Positions 41,214 through 50,058 of a stretch of DNA of 64,000 nucleotides are shown here, piece after piece. Made by a program: the position numbers and the translations under genes. Position 1 is the first letter of the stretch. Each line of letters opens with the position of its first letter. The notes under the pieces were generated by a model. That model saw nothing but the letters and a program-made list of their open reading frames with translations, was not told where the DNA came from and did no database searches. The DNA is taken from positions 740,236-804,235 of the forward strand of contig NZ_RBWU01000004.1 in the NCBI RefSeq assembly GCF_003634705.1, read 5' to 3'. Source of the DNA: Actinomadura pelletieri DSM 43383. Lineage in GTDB: Bacteria; Actinomycetota; Actinomycetes; Streptosporangiales; Streptosporangiaceae.

Positions 41214-43039
41214 TCGTTCACTCCCAGGTCACGGAGGGTGGTCTCCAGCACGTCGATCGCGTCGCAGCCCGCGTGCAACGTGCGGTCGACCCCCTCGTAG
41301 GTTCCCTTACCCGCGAGCCAGACCTTCACCGCGCCCGCTTCCCGCAGGACCCGCGCCGTCTCCGCGGCCCGTTCCTCGTACAGTCCGTCGCTGGAACAGA
41401 TGCAGGCGACGGTCGTCCCGGACGCGCCGAACTCCTCGGGGGCGCCGGTGACCGTCTCCACGCCGCCCGCCTGGAACAGGTTCGCCGCGAACGACGCGCG
41501 TGCCGTGTGGACGGCGATGGGTCCGAGCGTCGCGAGGAAGACCCTGGGCCGGGTGCCGGACGCCTCGGTGTGGGCGTCGGACCGGTCGCGGAGGGCCTCG
41601 AAGTCCTGCGCGTAGGCGACGACGGGCAGTCCGCCGCCGGGCGCCGGCGGCGCCGGGACGCGTTCGGGGAGCGTCTCGGCGAGATGGGGATACTCGCTGA
41701 CGCCGGTGAGCGGGGCTTTGCGCCGCGCGATGTCGGCGCGGCGCCGCGCCCAGGTCGCGGCGAGCCGGTCAGCTACCAGGCCGGAGGCGAGTGCGGCGGC
41801 GAGTCCACCGGCCTTCTCGATCTCGGTGAACCATGCCCAGGCGGCCTTCGCGAGTCCCTCGGTGAGGCTCTCGACGTACCAGGACCCGCCCGCCGGGTCG
41901 ACGACGCGGGCGAGGCTGGACTCCTCCAGCAGCAGGGTCTGGGTGTTGCGGGCGATGCGGCGGGCGAAGTCGTCCGGCAGGCCGAGGCGGGCGTCGAACG
42001 GCTGCACGGTGACGGCGTCCGCTCCCCCGACCCCGGCGGCGAACGCGGCGAGGGTGGTGCGCAGCATGTTCACCCACGGGTCGCGGCGCGTCATCATCGC
42101 CGACGACGTCACGGCGTGGATCCGCGCCGACGTCCCGGCGGCGGCGCCGCTGACCTCGGCGACCCGCGCCCACAGCCGCCGGGCGGCGCGGAGCTTGGCG
42201 ATCGAGGCGAACTGGTCGGCGTGCACGGCGAGACGGAACTCGATCTGGGCGAACGCCTCGTCCACGCCCAGCCCGGCGCCGGTGAGGGCGCGCAGGTAGG
42301 CGACTCCGGCGGCGACCGCCGCGCCGAGTTCCTCGGCGTCGGCGCCACCCGCGTCGTGGTACGGGGTTCCGTCGGCGACGACCGCGCGCAGCCGCGGGAA
42401 CTCCCGGACGCACCGCGCGGCCAGCGCGGCGGCCTCGTCGAGGGACCCGGGCGTTCCGGTGCGGGCGGCCAGGCCGAGCGGGTCGGCGCCGAGGTTGCCG
42501 GACACGTCCGCCGCGTTCCCGCGCTCGGCGGCGAGGGCGAGGAACGCGTCCGCGGCCTCGGTCGTCCGCGCGCCCGCGTCCAGCACGACGGGCGCGAGGT
42601 CGAGCCGGACGCCGCGCAGCGCCTCCGGCAGGGCGGTGACGGGCAGCCCGCCCGCGGCGCCGCCGAGCCGCAGCCAGACCGACGTGGCGCCGTTCTCCAG
42701 GTCGGCGAGGATCGCGTCCCGGGTGACGGCGGGGTCGGGGTGGGCGTGGAGCTGCCGGACGTCCCATCCGGCGATCCCTTCCCCGTCCGGGCGGACCTCC
42801 CGGACGTATGGATCCAGCCCGGGACGGCCCGGCGGCGCGTCCTCCCGGGTGTAGAGCGGGGCGATCGGAACCCCGTCGTAGGAGTCGCGGGTCAGCAGGC
42901 CCTCGATCTCGTCGAGCGGCGTGTCCTCCGTCGCCGCGCCGGACTTGCGCAGCACCCCTTTGACCATCTCCCGCCACCGGTCACGTTCGGCCGGGGGGAA
43001 GGCGGCGGCCAGTTCGAGTCGCTCAGGCGGCACCGTCAT
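41210..43039 (-). CDS. mutA: Methylmalonyl-CoA mutase, small subunit
   Basis: A 609-residue non-catalytic partner of MutB. It has the same barrel (VTVQPFDARLGLPDDFARRIARNTQ) and a degenerate C-terminal domain in which the DxHxxG cobalamin motif is missing (ATLGPIAVHTARASF there instead). It is the first gene of the operon; the ATG at 43039 is 155 bases from the divergent small membrane gene. No cobalamin riboswitch is visible upstream. Confidence 0.95.
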   Translation of the reverse strand: MTVPPERLELAAAFPPAERDRWREMVKGVLRKSGAATEDTPLDEIEGLLTRDSYDGVPIAPLYTREDAPPGRPGLDPYVREVRPDGEGIAGWDVRQLHAHPDPAVTRDAILADLENGATSVWLRLGGAAGGLPVTALPEALRGVRLDLAPVVLDAGARTTEAADAFLALAAERGNAADVSGNLGADPLGLAARTGTPGSLDEAAALAARCVREFPRLRAVVADGTPYHDAGGADAEELGAAVAAGVAYLRALTGAGLGVDEAFAQIEFRLAVHADQFASIAKLRAARRLWARVAEVSGAAAGTSARIHAVTSSAMMTRRDPWVNMLRTTLAAFAAGVGGADAVTVQPFDARLGLPDDFARRIARNTQTLLLEESSLARVVDPAGGSWYVESLTEGLAKAAWAWFTEIEKAGGLAAALASGLVADRLAATWARRRADIARRKAPLTGVSEYPHLAETLPERVPAPPAPGGGLPVVAYAQDFEALRDRSDAHTEASGTRPRVFLATLGPIAVHTARASFAANLFQAGGVETVTGAPEEFGASGTTVACICSSDGLYEERAAETARVLREAGAVKVWLAGKGTYEGVDRTLHAGCDAIDVLETTLRDLGVNE

Positions 43040-43193
43040 GTCCCGGATCGTAGGCGAGGGACCGAATGCGACTCTAAAGCGGGGCCCGACGATCCGTCGT
43101 CAAGTAGGGGACCGCCGATCACCGCGCGGGGTCGCGTTGCTAGAGTTCGGCGTCGTAGCCCCCACCGGAACCTCGTAGAGGGAAGACGAACGC

Positions 43194-43403
43194 ATGTCGA
43201 CTGGCAGCCACGCCGGGCGCCCCAAGTCCTGGGTCGCGGTGACCATCATCTTCGTCGGATTCATCATCGGCGGGGTCGGTATCACCCTGGGCCCGAACTG
43301 GGCGATCTTCGGGGCGGGCGCCGCGCTGGCCGTCCTCGGCGGGATCGTCGCGCTCGCCGTCGACATCATGACCGACGTCGTCGTGGACGAGCCCCGGCAG
43401 TAG
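43194..43403 (+). CDS. Small membrane protein, HGxxPAAW-like
   Basis: A 69-residue protein with two membrane segments (about residues 14-32 and 37-56) and the N-terminal SHAGRPKSWVAVTI, a degenerate form of the HGxxPAAW motif of small actinobacterial membrane proteins. Function unknown. The ATG follows GAGGGAAG. It is divergent from mutA and lies 69 bases before the ligase gene. Confidence 0.72.
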   Translation: MSTGSHAGRPKSWVAVTIIFVGFIIGGVGITLGPNWAIFGAGAALAVLGGIVALAVDIMTDVVVDEPRQ

Positions 43404-43472
43404 CCCTCGGAGCCACGGCGACGTACCTTCGAAGAAGGCCGCCTGCGTCGCTCCCAACTCCGAGGTGGTGGG

Positions 43473-44561
43473 ATGGCCCCGCGATTCGGCATCGAGGAAG
43501 AGTACTTCGTCGTCGATCCCGTGTCCCGGGAGGTGGTCCCCCGGGCCGCCGCCGTCGTGCGGCGGGCCACCGCGGCACTGGGCGAGCGCGCCTCCACCGA
43601 GCTGGTCGACTTCCTCGCCGAGGCCAAGACGCCGCCGTGCGACGATCTCGGCAAGCTGGAGGAGCAGGTCCGCGCGATGCGGGCCGCGATGGCGGCGTGC
43701 GCGGCGGCCGAGGGCGTCCGGCTCGCCGCGACCGGAACGCCGGTGCTGGGAGAGCTGATCCCCGCGCCGATCGGCGCCGGGGCCCGCTACGCGGAGAGCC
43801 GCGCGACCTACCGGGGTCTGGACGACGAACAGAGCATCTGCTCGTGCCACGTCCACGTCGAGATGCCCGACCGTGAGCGGGCCGTGCAGGTCAGCAACCA
43901 CCTGCGTCCCTGGCTGCCGACGCTGCTGGCGTTGGCGGCGAACTCGCCGTACTGGGCCGGCCGCGACACCGGCCACGCCTGCTGGCGGGCGATGACATGG
44001 GCGCGGTGGCCGGTCGCGGGACCACCGCCGTTCTTCACGTCGACCGCCCACTACGAGGACCTGGTCGCGACGTTGCTGCGCTGCGGCGCGCTGATGGACA
44101 CCGGCACGATCTTCTGGGACGTGCGACCGTCGGCACGGCTGCCGACCGTGGAGATCCGGCTCGGCGACGTCGCCCCGACCGCCGCGGACGCCGCCGTGTT
44201 CGCCGCGTTGATCCGGGCGCTGGTGCAGGTCTCGTCCACGGCGGTGGAGGCCGGAGAACAGGCGCCCGACCCGCCGCAGGAACTGTTGCGCGCGGCGTAC
44301 TGGCTGGCCGCGCGGGACGGCCTGGCCGGGACGGGCCTGGACCTGCGCACGGGACGTCCCGCCGGGTTCCGGGAGCTGACCGCCGACCTGCTGGCGCATG
44401 TGCTGCCCGCGCTGCGCGACTCCGGGGATCTCGGCGCGGTCTCGCACGGCGTCCGGCGCCTCCTGGCGGGCGGGACCGGCGCGGAGCGCCAACGCGACGC
44501 CTACCGGAGGCGCGGACGGCTGACCGACGTGGTCGACGCCGCGCTTCTGCGCGACCGCTGA
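43473..44561 (+). CDS. Carboxylate-amine ligase, YbdK/glutamate-cysteine ligase type 2
   Basis: A 362-residue ATP-dependent ligase of the GCS2 family. FGIEEEYFVVDP at the N-terminus is the metal- and ATP-binding start motif. CSCHVHVEMPDRERAVQVSNHLRPWLPTLLALAANSPYW is the family core, and FWDVRPSARLPTVEIRLGDV the C-terminal active-site block. Such proteins have weak glutamate-cysteine ligase activity in vitro; the physiological substrate in actinobacteria, which use mycothiol, is uncertain. The start is ATG 43473. Confidence 0.92.
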   Translation: MAPRFGIEEEYFVVDPVSREVVPRAAAVVRRATAALGERASTELVDFLAEAKTPPCDDLGKLEEQVRAMRAAMAACAAAEGVRLAATGTPVLGELIPAPIGAGARYAESRATYRGLDDEQSICSCHVHVEMPDRERAVQVSNHLRPWLPTLLALAANSPYWAGRDTGHACWRAMTWARWPVAGPPPFFTSTAHYEDLVATLLRCGALMDTGTIFWDVRPSARLPTVEIRLGDVAPTAADAAVFAALIRALVQVSSTAVEAGEQAPDPPQELLRAAYWLAARDGLAGTGLDLRTGRPAGFRELTADLLAHVLPALRDSGDLGAVSHGVRRLLAGGTGAERQRDAYRRRGRLTDVVDAALLRDR

Positions 44562-44647
44562 GCCCCCCGGCGGCACCCGGCGGAACGGTTTCGGGGGCCC
44601 ATGGCCGCACGTCAGCGGCCGCGTCTATAATTTTGTGGTCTTCGCCC

Positions 44648-44672
44648 GTTTTTATCGGTCATCGGCGGGTAA
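44648..44672 (+). promoter_or_regulatory. SigB/SigF-type promoter candidate
   Basis: GTTT (44648-44651), a 15-base spacer and GGGTAA (44667-44672) match the stress-sigma consensus GTTT-N12-16-GGGTAT in all but the last base. It lies ~144 bases before the RsbA-like gene. A perfect TATAAT at 44626-44631 just upstream could be a second, housekeeping promoter, though no -35 box is clear. Confidence 0.5.
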
Positions 44673-44815
44673 TCGTCGCCGTGACCATTGTTCAGTCGGA
44701 GTGACGCCCGGCGCGGGGGACACGGTCCACGGGTCGCCTCGCCTCAGCGTTCTCCGGCGCGTACGCTCGACCCGATGCACGTGCAGATGACCTTCGCCTT
44801 GAATGGAGCGACCGC

Positions 44816-45778
44816 GTGAGTCCCGGTCCCGGGGGGCCGGGGACGCTGCCGCGCGGTCCAGTCGTCCCTGCTGCCTTCTACCACCCCGCCCTGTTCTACC
44901 GGGGCGACGAGGAATACCTCGCGGGAACCGTCCCGTTCATCAGGAACGGCCGTGCGGCCGGCGAGCCGGTCGCCGTCGCGGTGCCGGGCGACCGGCTGAC
45001 CGTGCTGCGGAACGCCGTGGGCGACCTGGCCGCCGAGGTGTCCTGGCTGGACATGTCCGAGGCGGGACGCAACCCCGGCCGGATCATTCCGGGCGTCCTG
45101 CGCGACTTCGCCGACCGGCACACTACCGGACGGGTGCGGATCATCGGCGAGCCGATATGGCCCGGCCGGTCGGCCACCGAGTATCCGGCCTGCGCCCAGC
45201 ACGAGGCGCTGATCAACCTGGCGTTCGAGGGACGCGGCGTGTCGATCCTGTGCCCCTACGACACGTCCGGTCTGGACGACGTCGCGATCGCCGACGCCCG
45301 CGCCACCCACCCGGTCCTCATCGACGGGGACGGCGAGAAGGTGAGCGCCGACTACGCGCCCGACCGCGTGATCCGCGCCTACAACAGGCCGCTGCCGGAG
45401 CCGACCGGCGCGGTGACGATGCGCTTCGACCTCGACGCGCTGCCCCTCGTCCGCGACTTCGTCACCCGCTGGGCGACGCGGCTCGGCCTCGGACCACGGG
45501 CGGTGGGCGACCTGGAGCTGGCCGCGAACGAGCTGGCCGCGAACTCGTGCCTGCACGGCGGCGGAGCGGGCACCGCGCGGCTGTGGTCGGAGGACGGCCA
45601 GGTCGTCTGCGAGATCCGCGACGCCGGGACGATCACCGACCCGCTCGCCGGGCGGCGGCCCGTCCACATGAGCCCCGACGGCGGGCGCGGCATCCTGATG
45701 GTCAACCATCTCGCCGACCTCGTCCGGATGCACACCGGCCCGGACGGCACCGTCGTCCGCGTCTACATGCGTCACTGA
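44816..45778 (+). CDS. Anti-sigma factor RsbA-like protein (MEDS + HATPase)
   Basis: A 320-residue regulator with two parts. Residues ~20-175 are a MEDS sensor domain (PALFYRGDEEYLAGTVPFIR, VRIIGEPIWPGRSATEYPA, ILCPYDTSGL). Residues ~195-318 are an RsbW-like histidine-kinase-type ATPase with N box ELAANELAANSCLHGG, G1 box IRDAGTI, and G2-type GGRGILMVNHLAD. By family such proteins bind or phosphorylate anti-anti-sigma factors or hold a sigma factor inactive in general-stress control. The GTG start follows a TGGAG. A SigB-like promoter upstream suggests feedback control. Confidence 0.87.
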   Translation: MSPGPGGPGTLPRGPVVPAAFYHPALFYRGDEEYLAGTVPFIRNGRAAGEPVAVAVPGDRLTVLRNAVGDLAAEVSWLDMSEAGRNPGRIIPGVLRDFADRHTTGRVRIIGEPIWPGRSATEYPACAQHEALINLAFEGRGVSILCPYDTSGLDDVAIADARATHPVLIDGDGEKVSADYAPDRVIRAYNRPLPEPTGAVTMRFDLDALPLVRDFVTRWATRLGLGPRAVGDLELAANELAANSCLHGGGAGTARLWSEDGQVVCEIRDAGTITDPLAGRRPVHMSPDGGRGILMVNHLADLVRMHTGPDGTVVRVYMRH

Positions 45779-45794
45779 CCTCCACGCCCACGCG

Positions 45795-46748
45795 TCACTC
45801 GGCGACCGCGCGGCCGATCCCGGCGAGCGCCTCCGCGAGCAACGCCGCGCGCCCGGTGGCGGCGGCGTACTGGGCGAGCGCCGCGCTGAGATTCACCGCC
45901 AACGTCCTCGCCGCGACCTCCCGATCCGGGGGCACCGCCCCGTACGCGTCCAGGAACGCGGCGCGGGCGGGCCCGTCGAACCCCGCGTAGGCGAGGGACA
46001 GGTCGAGGGCCGGGTCCGCCAGGCACACGTCACCCCAGTCGATCACTCCGGCGGCCCGCCCGTCCGGGGTGAGCAGCAGATGCCGGACGTGCAGGTCCCC
46101 ATGCACGAGCACCGGCTCGCCACCGGGCGGCTCCAGGTCGAGGGCGGCGGAGACGAAGTCGTCCACGGCCCGGTCACGCTCCCACACGCCGAGGTCGGCG
46201 AGGGCGTCGAGCCGGTCCACCGTCTGTTCCGCACGCCGCGCCGGGTCGGCCCGCCCGAGCGGGTCGACGGGCAGCCCGGCACCGGCCTCGCGGGCGAGCG
46301 CCGGATCGTGCAGGGCCCTCAGGAAGGCGCCGGTCTCGGCGGCGAGGGCGGTCCGCCGCCCCATCGGCGGGCGGGCCTCGGCGAACTCGCGGCCCGGAAT
46401 CATCCGCGCGCCCCAGAACGGCCACGGGAAGTCGCCGGACGGCTCACCGACGAAGCGCGGCACCGGCACCGGCAATGGAAGCCGCGACGCCAGGACGGGC
46501 AGTGTCGCGATCTCGCGCTCGACCCCGGCGACGGCGATCCGGCGGCGTGGAAACCGGAACGCCCATCGCCCGCCGACGAGGAGGACGGTGTTGTCCCAGC
46601 CTGTGGCGAGCCGTTCCACGGAGGCGCCGCGCAGTCCGGGGAAGCTCCGTCCGACCAGCGCGGCGGCGAGTTCCGGGGTGACCTCGCGTTCGGGGGCCCA
46701 TTCGGGTGCGGGCGGTGGTCCGTCCGGTCGAGCCGTCACGTCCGTCAA
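45795..46748 (-). CDS. Aminoglycoside phosphotransferase-family kinase
   Basis: A 317-residue protein-kinase-like phosphotransferase. The catalytic loop is LVHGDLHVRHLLL, with the aspartate of HGD, and the metal-binding motif is VIDWGDVCLADPALDL. The N-lobe nucleotide lysine is replaced: WDNTVLLVGGRWAFRFPRR has Arg-Phe-Pro-Arg at that place, as in many APH proteins. It could confer aminoglycoside or macrolide resistance or act on a metabolite. The start is TTG 46748 or GTG 46739; neither has a strong ribosome-binding site. Confidence 0.82.
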   Translation of the reverse strand: MTDVTARPDGPPPAPEWAPEREVTPELAAALVGRSFPGLRGASVERLATGWDNTVLLVGGRWAFRFPRRRIAVAGVEREIATLPVLASRLPLPVPVPRFVGEPSGDFPWPFWGARMIPGREFAEARPPMGRRTALAAETGAFLRALHDPALAREAGAGLPVDPLGRADPARRAEQTVDRLDALADLGVWERDRAVDDFVSAALDLEPPGGEPVLVHGDLHVRHLLLTPDGRAAGVIDWGDVCLADPALDLSLAYAGFDGPARAAFLDAYGAVPPDREVAARTLAVNLSAALAQYAAATGRAALLAEALAGIGRAVAE

Positions 46749-46802
46749 CGGTACTTGACCTGGCGGCAGGTGTAGAGCACGGACGCCGGGAATGAACCGA
46801 CG

Positions 46803-47258
46803 ATGCGTCTTCTAGCTCGCACTCACCAGATGCCCGCCCGGCTCATCGTCGGGGCGTTCGTCTTGAACTCGGGGCTGTCGAAGCTCAAGGGCGGAGACGA
46901 GCAGGCCGAGCAGACCCACGGCATGGCCAAGACCGCCTATCCGTTCCTGGCGTCGCAGGACCCTCGCGAGTTCACCCGCAGGCTCGGCACGGCCGAGGTC
47001 ACGCTCGGCGCCACGCTGCTGCTCCCGCTGGTCCCGTCGCTGGTCGCGGGCGCGGCGCTCACCGCGTTCGCGGGCGGACTGGCGGGCCTGTACCTGCGGC
47101 TGCCCGGCATGCGGGAGCCCGGCGGTGTGCGGCCCACCGCCCAGGGCGTCCCGCTGGCCAAGGACTCCTGGCTGCTCGGCATCGGCTCCACCCTCGTCCT
47201 AGAGGAACTTAGCCGGGCCCGCGCCGACCGCCGCCCCCGGCGTCGTCCAAGGTCCTGA
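46803..47258 (+). CDS. DoxX-like small membrane protein
   Basis: A 151-residue protein with three or four hydrophobic segments. LIVGAFVLNSGLSKLKGGDEQAEQTHGMAKTAYPFL resembles the first helix and loop of the DoxX/DUF4267-type family. The C-terminus is very basic (RARADRRPRRRPRS). Function unknown. Its stop codon (47256-47258) touches the first unit of the 166-bp repeat array, so the last few codons may have been reshaped by the repeat. Confidence 0.68.
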   Translation: MRLLARTHQMPARLIVGAFVLNSGLSKLKGGDEQAEQTHGMAKTAYPFLASQDPREFTRRLGTAEVTLGATLLLPLVPSLVAGAALTAFAGGLAGLYLRLPGMREPGGVRPTAQGVPLAKDSWLLGIGSTLVLEELSRARADRRPRRRPRS

Positions 47259-47918
47259 GCACCCGGACACGGCCGCATTCCGTTCGCCGTAGCAACTCGA
47301 TTGAAGCGAACGCGACGATCGCGCGGACCAACCGCCGGACGTCGGCGCCCACCACGTGACCCCTGGAGAACGCCAACTCATCCAGCCCACCCAGGCCAAA
47401 GAGGCGGTCGCGCAGCGGCGAGCACCCGTCCGAAGCACGGCCGCGCTCGTTCGCCGTAGCGGCTCGACCAGGCCGAACGCGACGATCGCGCGGACCAACC
47501 GCCGGACGTCGGGTGCACCTCGTGACACTTGGCAAACACCAACTCATCCAGCCCACCTAGGCCGTAGAGGCGGTCGGACGGCGGCGAGCACCCGTCCGAA
47601 GCACGGCCGCGTCCGTTCGCCGTAGCGGCTCGACCAGGCCGAACGCGACGATCGCGCGGACCAACCGCCGGACGTCGGGTGCACCTCGTGACACTTGGCA
47701 AACACCAACTCATCCAGCCCACCTAGGCCGTAGAGGCGGTCGGACGGCGACGAGCACCCGTCCGAAGCACGGCCGCGTCCGTTCGCCGTAGCGGCTCGAC
47801 CAGGCCGAACGCGACGATCGCGCGGACCAACCGCCGGTCGTCGGGTGCACCGCGTGACCCATGGCAAACACCAACTCATCCAGCCCACCCGTGCTATAGG
47901 AAGCGGTCGGGCGGCGGC
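47257..47918. repeat. Four tandem copies of a ~166-bp element
   Basis: Units start with GAGCACCCG at 47257 (163 bp), 47420 (166), 47586 (166) and 47752 (167), and a 15-base stub of a fifth begins at 47919. Units 2 and 3 are almost identical; units 1 and 4 have diverged by roughly a quarter to a tenth. All four keep the core GAACGCGACGATCGCGCGG, which contains the dyad CGCGA-CGA-TCGCG, and the segment CCAACTCATCCAGCCCACC. The unit length is not a multiple of three, and reading frames through it differ between units, so it is non-coding. No gene is supported between 47259 and 48022. Confidence 0.95.
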
Positions 47919-48022
47919 GAGCACCCGTTTGAGGTCCCTTGTCCGGACGTCGGTTTCGTGTGCTCTTGACGTGTGGGCGCGTGACGGTGAAGATCAGCGC
48001 GTCCCCCGGGAGGCCGCGCATC

Positions 48023-48658
48023 ATGACAGACGAGCCCAGAACGTCTTTGGTCGTCCGGTCGGCGGGTGCGGGCGACGCCGCGGCGATCGCGGCCGTCCTC
48101 GGCCGCGCCTTCTATGACGATCCGCTCTGGAGCTGGCTGGTGCCGGACGACGCCACCCGCGTACGGCGGCTGACCGGGCTGTTCGAGGTGATGCTGCGCC
48201 GGGTGCATCTCCCGACCGGTGGCACCGAGTCCGTTGGGCGCGGCGCGCGGACGGAGGCGGCGGCGCTGTGGGCCCCGCCCGACCGCTGGCGCGTGCCCGT
48301 CCGCGTGCAGGTGGCCCAGGCCGTGCCGCTGATCCGCGCCTTCGGCTTGCGGACGCCCGCCTCACTGCGCACGCTCGGCGAGGTCGAGAAGCACCATCCC
48401 CGGGAGCCGCACTGGTACCTGGCGGTCATCGGCACCGATCCGCCGGCGCAGGGCGACGGGCTGGGCACTGCGCTGCTGCGGTCGCGGCTCGACCGTTGCG
48501 ACGCCGAGGGGATCCCCGCCTATCTGGAGAGTTCGAAGGAACGCAACGTGCCGTATTACGAGCGGTTCGGGTTCCGGGTGACGCGGGAGCTGGCGCTGTC
48601 GGGTAAGGGCGCGCCGCCGATCTGGCTCATGTGGCGGGATCCCGGCCAGGGCGGCTGA
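48023..48658 (+). CDS. GNAT-family N-acetyltransferase
   Basis: A 211-residue acetyltransferase. The C-terminal half carries WYLAVIGTDPPAQGDGLGTALLRSRLDRCDAEG, a GNAT acetyl-CoA loop (QxxGxG/A form QGDGLG), followed by LESSKERNVPYYERFGFRV, the usual GNAT ending. The N-terminal RSAGAGDAAAIAAVLGRAFYDDPLWSWLVPD is typical of the group that includes the puromycin acetyltransferase-like proteins. The ATG at 48023 follows GGGAGG. The substrate is unknown. Confidence 0.88.
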   Translation: MTDEPRTSLVVRSAGAGDAAAIAAVLGRAFYDDPLWSWLVPDDATRVRRLTGLFEVMLRRVHLPTGGTESVGRGARTEAAALWAPPDRWRVPVRVQVAQAVPLIRAFGLRTPASLRTLGEVEKHHPREPHWYLAVIGTDPPAQGDGLGTALLRSRLDRCDAEGIPAYLESSKERNVPYYERFGFRVTRELALSGKGAPPIWLMWRDPGQGG

Positions 48659-48735
48659 TCCGTTCACGGACGTGTGGGGCTCGTCACACAGCGTTGGGGC
48701 TCCCTCACCGGATCGCGGCCCCTAAGGTGGCCCGA

Positions 48736-50058
48736 ATGCCGACGAACACCCTGACTCCCCCGGAAACACGGATCGGCACCCGCCCGGACAGGGCGTCCCG
48801 CATGGACTGGCTGGACGCCCTGCGCGGTCTCGCCGCGCTGGTCGTGGTGTTCGAGCACACCCTGGACGTGCTGCTGCCCGAGGTCCGCGAGACGGCGAGC
48901 CCGTGGTTCGACTTCGGCCGGTACGGGGTGTTCGTGTTCTTCCTCGTCAGTGGGTACGTCGTACCGTCCTCGCTGGAACGGCACGGCAGCGTCGAACGAT
49001 TCTGGGTGGGTCGCGCCTTCCGGCTCTATCCCGCCTGGGCGGTGTCGGCGGTGCTCGCGCTGCTGCTCGGCATGGCGGGCCTGTCATACGGGCTGCCCGC
49101 CGCGCTCGGCGAGCGTCCGTGGGCGTCGACCCTCGCGCACCTGACGATGATGCAGGACCTTCTGGGCGTCCCGAACGCGCTCAACGTCTACTGGACGCTG
49201 TCCTACGAGATGGTGTTCTACCTGCTGGTCACGGCGATGTTCGTCGCCGGTGTGCATCGTTCCGGCGCGCGGGTGGCGCTGGGGTTCGGTGTCGGCGCGG
49301 CGATCCTGGGCGTGGCGCTGCCGTCCGGGCTGCTGGCGTCCCGGTGGCCGGGCGGGACGATCCTCGTCGCCGCGTTGTCGCTCGTCGGCGGGCTCGCGGC
49401 GATGGCCTCTCCGCGGCGGGGCGTGCGCCGCTCGGGGGTCGCGGTCGTGGCCGCGCTGGCGCTGGGCCTGCTCGTTCTCAACAGCCGCATCGGCGCCATC
49501 GAGAGCCTGTGCGTCATCGCCACGATGTTCGCCGGGACCGCCATACGCGGCGTCCACGACGGGCGGCTGCGCGTCCGGCCCGCCGTCGCGACCATCGCCG
49601 TCGTCGCCGTGTTCACGCTGGTCGCGGGGCTGCGCGCGCCGACCTCGTGGGCCCTGCACGCCAATCCGAACCCGCTCGGCGTCGACTGGTCCGTGGCCGT
49701 GGGCGCCGCGTGGCTGACGTTCCTCGCCGCCCTGCTGCTACGCGACCGTCCGATGCCCCGGGCCCTGGTCTGGTCGGGGCTGGTGAGCTACTCGCTGTAT
49801 CTGCTGCATCCCCTGGTGATCCAGGTGGTGTGGCACGCGGCCGGACGCGAGCCCGGCACACTTCCCGGTTTCGTCCGGCTCGCCTGGGGCGTGCTGCTGG
49901 TCACGGTCGTCCTCGGGTGCGCGGCTTTTACATACCGCTATGTGGAACTTCCCGCGCAGCGCGCCGGACGTCGCCTCACGGCGCGGCCCCGTCGGGGGTC
50001 TCTTCGTGCCGCCGGGTGGCGGCCGCGGACCGCGACAGCATCGCCACCCCGGCGGTGA
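48736..50058 (+). CDS. Acyltransferase 3 family membrane protein (OafA-type)
   Basis: A 440-residue membrane O-acyltransferase with about ten helices. DWLDALRGLAALVVVFEHTLD carries the conserved R(x10)H motif, FFLVSGYVVPSSLE the FFxxSGF-type block, and FRLYPAWAVS the RxxRxxP-type motif. Members acetylate sugars of lipopolysaccharide, peptidoglycan or antibiotics. The last ~30 residues (after YRYVELPAQRAGRRL) are basic and not family-like; they are encoded in the 83-bp tail-to-tail overlap with the DMT transporter gene, so the conserved protein ends near 49975. Confidence 0.88.
   Translation: MPTNTLTPPETRIGTRPDRASRMDWLDALRGLAALVVVFEHTLDVLLPEVRETASPWFDFGRYGVFVFFLVSGYVVPSSLERHGSVERFWVGRAFRLYPAWAVSAVLALLLGMAGLSYGLPAALGERPWASTLAHLTMMQDLLGVPNALNVYWTLSYEMVFYLLVTAMFVAGVHRSGARVALGFGVGAAILGVALPSGLLASRWPGGTILVAALSLVGGLAAMASPRRGVRRSGVAVVAALALGLLVLNSRIGAIESLCVIATMFAGTAIRGVHDGRLRVRPAVATIAVVAVFTLVAGLRAPTSWALHANPNPLGVDWSVAVGAAWLTFLAALLLRDRPMPRALVWSGLVSYSLYLLHPLVIQVVWHAAGREPGTLPGFVRLAWGVLLVTVVLGCAAFTYRYVELPAQRAGRRLTARPRRGSLRAAGWRPRTATASPPRR

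Noticed and set aside
43040..43193. Possible cobalamin riboswitch upstream of mutA
   Set aside because: No B12-box-like sequence is visible in the 154-base spacer.
47257..47933. CRISPR array
   Set aside because: The repeats are contiguous ~166-bp units without unique spacers, and no cas genes are present.
47199..48024. Several overlapping minus-strand ORFs in the 166-bp repeats
   Set aside because: They shift frame from unit to unit because 166 is not a multiple of three, so no single protein is conserved.
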